Below are positions 62,182 to 64,000 of a DNA stretch of 64,000 bases, in pieces. How positions within the stretch are numbered: the first letter of the stretch is position 1; each line of letters starts with the position of its first letter. A program made the translations under genes and the position numbers. A model generated the notes under the pieces. The model worked only from the letters and a program-made list of their open reading frames with translations. It was not told the origin of the DNA and did no database searches. The DNA comes from an uncultured Flavobacterium sp. (GTDB lineage Bacteria > Bacteroidota > Bacteroidia > Flavobacteriales > Flavobacteriaceae): positions 5,022,001-5,086,000 of the forward strand of contig NZ_OX638201.1 of NCBI RefSeq assembly GCF_951805225.1, written 5' to 3'.

Positions 62182-62499
62182 ATGGCATTAGCAATAACAG
62201 ATGCTACTTTTGACGAAGTAGTTTTGAAATCAGATAAACCAGTAATGGTAGATTTTTGGGCAGCATGGTGTGGTCCTTGTAGAATGGTTGGTCCAATCAT
62301 CGACCAAATCAGCGAAGAGTACGCAGGTAAAGTAGTTGTTGGTAAAGTAGATGTAGATGCAAACCAAGAATTCGCTGCAAAATATGGTGTGCGTAACATA
62401 CCAACCGTTTTGGTTTTTCATAACGGTGAAGTAGTAGGAAAACAAGTAGGAGTTGCTCCGAAACAAACCTACGCAGATAGTTTAGACGCTTTGTTGTAA
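62182..62499 (+). CDS. trxA: Thioredoxin
   Basis: 105 residues, a single thioredoxin fold with the WCGPC active site (near residues 31-35), cis-Pro in IPTVLVFHNGE and GKVDVDANQEFAAKYGV. Cytoplasmic disulfide reductase working with thioredoxin reductase (not in this window). Followed by a weak terminator at 62521-62552. Confidence 0.96.
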   Translation: MALAITDATFDEVVLKSDKPVMVDFWAAWCGPCRMVGPIIDQISEEYAGKVVVGKVDVDANQEFAAKYGVRNIPTVLVFHNGEVVGKQVGVAPKQTYADSLDALL

Positions 62500-62520
62500 T
62501 CGTAAGATTATGATTTATAT

Positions 62521-62555
62521 AAAAGAGGTTTGGCGAAAGTCAAGCCTTTTTTATT
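62521..62555 (+). terminator. Terminator after trxA
   Basis: 12-bp stem AAAAGAGGTTTG (62521-62532) with 62541-62552, two G-T wobbles, 8-base loop. Confidence 0.75.
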
Positions 62556-62624
62556 GGAATAAAATTGAGCGTAATTTCTTAACATATAGATTTTTAAAAG
62601 AAATGTGTTTCTTAAAAAAAAAAG

Positions 62625-62715
62625 ACTTTGCGCCTTTGCGTCTTTGCGCGATTATAATTTTAAGCGCTTTAATTGTTGGTTGAAATTTGCGCGCAAAGAC
62701 GCAAAGGCGCAAAGT
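62625..62715. repeat. Perfect 26-bp inverted repeat (cgcaaagacgcaaag family)
   Basis: 62625-62650 (ACTTTGCGCCTTTGCGTCTT plus TGCGCG) is the exact reverse complement of 62690-62715, with a 39-base loop. It lies between convergent trxA and the histidine kinase gene. Confidence 0.92.
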
Positions 62716-62741
62716 TTAAATATCTATGGCGTAAAAAAGCT

Positions 62742-64000
62742 TTAGAATGCAATCGTGAAAGTAGTTCCTGAATCTTGCAGAGATTTGACTTCGATTTTGC
62801 AATTTATGGCTGTAGCCAAATCCCGAATCAAATGCAATCCTAAACCGGATTTGATTCCTATAACTTCTGAATCGTCGTATAAAGCTTTGAATTGTTCCTG
62901 AGTTCCGCCTGGACCATTGTCTGTAATAGAAAGATACGTTTGATTGTTTTCCTGCCAGGCTTTCCAGATTATTTTGCCGTTTTGGGTTTTATCAAGTGCT
63001 TTTATGGCATTTCCTGTTAAGTTTCTGATGATGGTTTTTAGGTAATTTTCATCTGTGTTTAAGATGATGTTTTGCGAATTTTCGAATAAAATTTCAATGT
63101 TTTCTACACTCGAAAAATGGTTTTTCATTTCTTCAAATATTGTAGCTATTGAGATTTCTTTAAAATGAGGTTTGAAATTTTCCATCTGACTTTTGCTCCA
63201 CAACAAAATATCTTCCATTGAGGATAATAGATTTTCTGCTCCCGAAATAACTTTCGTTTGCATGCGCAAGGCGGTGGCTTCATCAATAAGTTCCGGATTT
63301 TCTTTTTGAAGATGTAGAAAGTGAATTAAATTCGAAACGGGACTTCGCAAATCGTGATTTAAAATACTAAAAAATCGGGCTTTTATTTTATTTGCTTCGT
63401 CGAGTTCGTGGTTTAAAACCTGTAATTTCTCATTGGTTTTCTTTCGATTCTGGCTTTGTTTGAATACTAATAATACAATTATTCCAATGAGAATTAATCC
63501 CGAAATTAAAAAGATTCTCTGCTTTTTGGCTTCTTCAATCTGAATGTTTTTAATGGTATTTTGAGCCGAAAGATTTTTTATTTCCTGACCTTTTGTTCGG
63601 TTTTGATAACGGGCTTCGGCATTTGCAATGTTCTTGCTGGCAGATTCCTGCATGATTTCGTCATTAATCTTGCTGTAATTTTCGTTGTATTCATAGGCTT
63701 TTTGCCAAAGTCCCAAAGCAGCGTAACTTTGCGATAGTTTCTTGTTGATCGTAACATAAGATTCCTTGTCGTAGGTAAAAGCATTTTTTGAAGCAAGTGT
63801 CAAAGTTTCAATGGCTTTTTTATAATCTCTTTTTTCATATAAAACCCTTCCCATCGTTGTGTTCGCTTCCATTATAATTTCTTCATCGGTCGATTTTTGT
63901 CCTAATGAAACTGCTTTTTTAGCATAATTATAAGCAATGCCGATTTTGTTTTGTGTAATATAATATTCGGAAAGACTTCTATTAGCCAAACTCAAATTAA
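62742..64000 (-). CDS. TPR-containing sensor histidine kinase, N-terminus cut by window edge
   Basis: The frame is open through base 64000, so the protein's start lies outside; 417+ residues are visible. The visible N-terminal part is TPR repeats (GRVLYEKRDYKKAIETLTLASK and flanking helices), then a coiled coil, one TM (IFLISGLILIGIIVLLVF), and a HisKA/HATPase module with phospho-His in FSILNHDLRSPVSNL and N/G boxes IIRNLTGNAIKAL, DNGPGGT, GLGLHLI. Periplasmic TPR sensing is typical of Bacteroidetes kinases. No regulator gene is visible. Confidence 0.9.
   Translation of the reverse strand, partial: NLSLANRSLSEYYITQNKIGIAYNYAKKAVSLGQKSTDEEIIMEANTTMGRVLYEKRDYKKAIETLTLASKNAFTYDKESYVTINKKLSQSYAALGLWQKAYEYNENYSKINDEIMQESASKNIANAEARYQNRTKGQEIKNLSAQNTIKNIQIEEAKKQRIFLISGLILIGIIVLLVFKQSQNRKKTNEKLQVLNHELDEANKIKARFFSILNHDLRSPVSNLIHFLHLQKENPELIDEATALRMQTKVISGAENLLSSMEDILLWSKSQMENFKPHFKEISIATIFEEMKNHFSSVENIEILFENSQNIILNTDENYLKTIIRNLTGNAIKALDKTQNGKIIWKAWQENNQTYLSITDNGPGGTQEQFKALYDDSEVIGIKSGLGLHLIRDLATAINCKIEVKSLQDSGTTFTIAF

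Noticed and set aside
62230..62466. Long ORFs opposite thioredoxin and other genes
   Set aside because: They are antisense shadows of well-recognised genes with no family features.

Overview
The window is chromosomal DNA from a low-GC Bacteroidetes, almost certainly a Flavobacterium or close relative. Evidence: many genes are preceded by the Bacteroidetes promoter form TTG-N17-23-TAnnTTTG, ribosomal protein S16 carries a long Ala/Glu/Lys tail, MurF is fused to alanine racemase, DnaE carries an N-terminal proofreading exonuclease, a CarboxypepD_reg-type TonB receptor is present, and intergenic regions are full of short phrase-like palindromic repeats. No rRNA, tRNA or CRISPR array was seen.

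Layout. 0-1.8 kb (minus): truncated TrmN6, then rpsP-rimM. 1.9-3.0 kb (plus): lipoprotein and RRM RNA-binding protein. 3.0-8.3 kb (minus): leucine operon leuC-leuD-leuA-like-leuB with a good promoter and a different hairpin repeat in each gap. 8.7-10.5 kb: AraC regulator and SDR oxidoreductase. 10.8-16.5 kb (plus): dnaE and an outer-membrane protein. 17-23.5 kb (minus): Gfo/Idh oxidoreductase, prolyl oligopeptidase, TonB receptor with a His/Cys-rich small partner. 23.7-29.5 kb: barrel protein, degenerate PAP2-like membrane protein, murF-alr, mscL, asd. 29.5-31.2 kb: three small genes, two of them polymorphic-toxin immunity families, with no toxin nearby. 31.2-33.8 kb (minus): ferredoxin, exported protein, Nfu, Mrp (Fe-S assembly and use). 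34.2-35.8 kb: L,D-transpeptidase. 35.9-43.6 kb: HlyD/ABC exporter operon divergent from an NtrC-type regulator and its histidine kinase, with a sigma-54-like promoter and twin dyads between them. 43.7-47.1 kb (minus): alkyltransferase-like protein, LysE exporter, TrmB, ammonium transporter. 47.4-50.7 kb: NTF2-like protein, triple-motif lipoprotein, exported flavodoxin-RidA fusion. 51-52.1 kb: IS481-type insertion sequence. 52.2-53.2 kb: hibernation factor, then a structured leader-like element flanked by a 20-bp direct repeat at the start of an unknown gene. 53.3-59.1 kb (minus): LlaJI-like restriction-modification island (XRE controller, cytosine methyltransferase, McrB-like GTPase, LlaJI nuclease, Vsr). 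59.4-64 kb: AsmA-like protein, thioredoxin, and a TPR histidine kinase cut by the window end.

How parts work together. The leu genes give an almost complete leucine branch. The kinase, NtrC regulator, sigma-54 promoter and exporter look like one signal-controlled export circuit. The restriction island is a self-contained defence cassette with its own controller, operator-like 15-bp tandem repeat, and a Vsr to repair the mismatches that cytosine methylation causes. The most unusual material is non-coding: the 52.86-53.0 kb structured element, and several families of palindromic repeats, including a perfect 32-bp palindrome at 20732-20763 and perfect 21-26-bp inverted repeats elsewhere.
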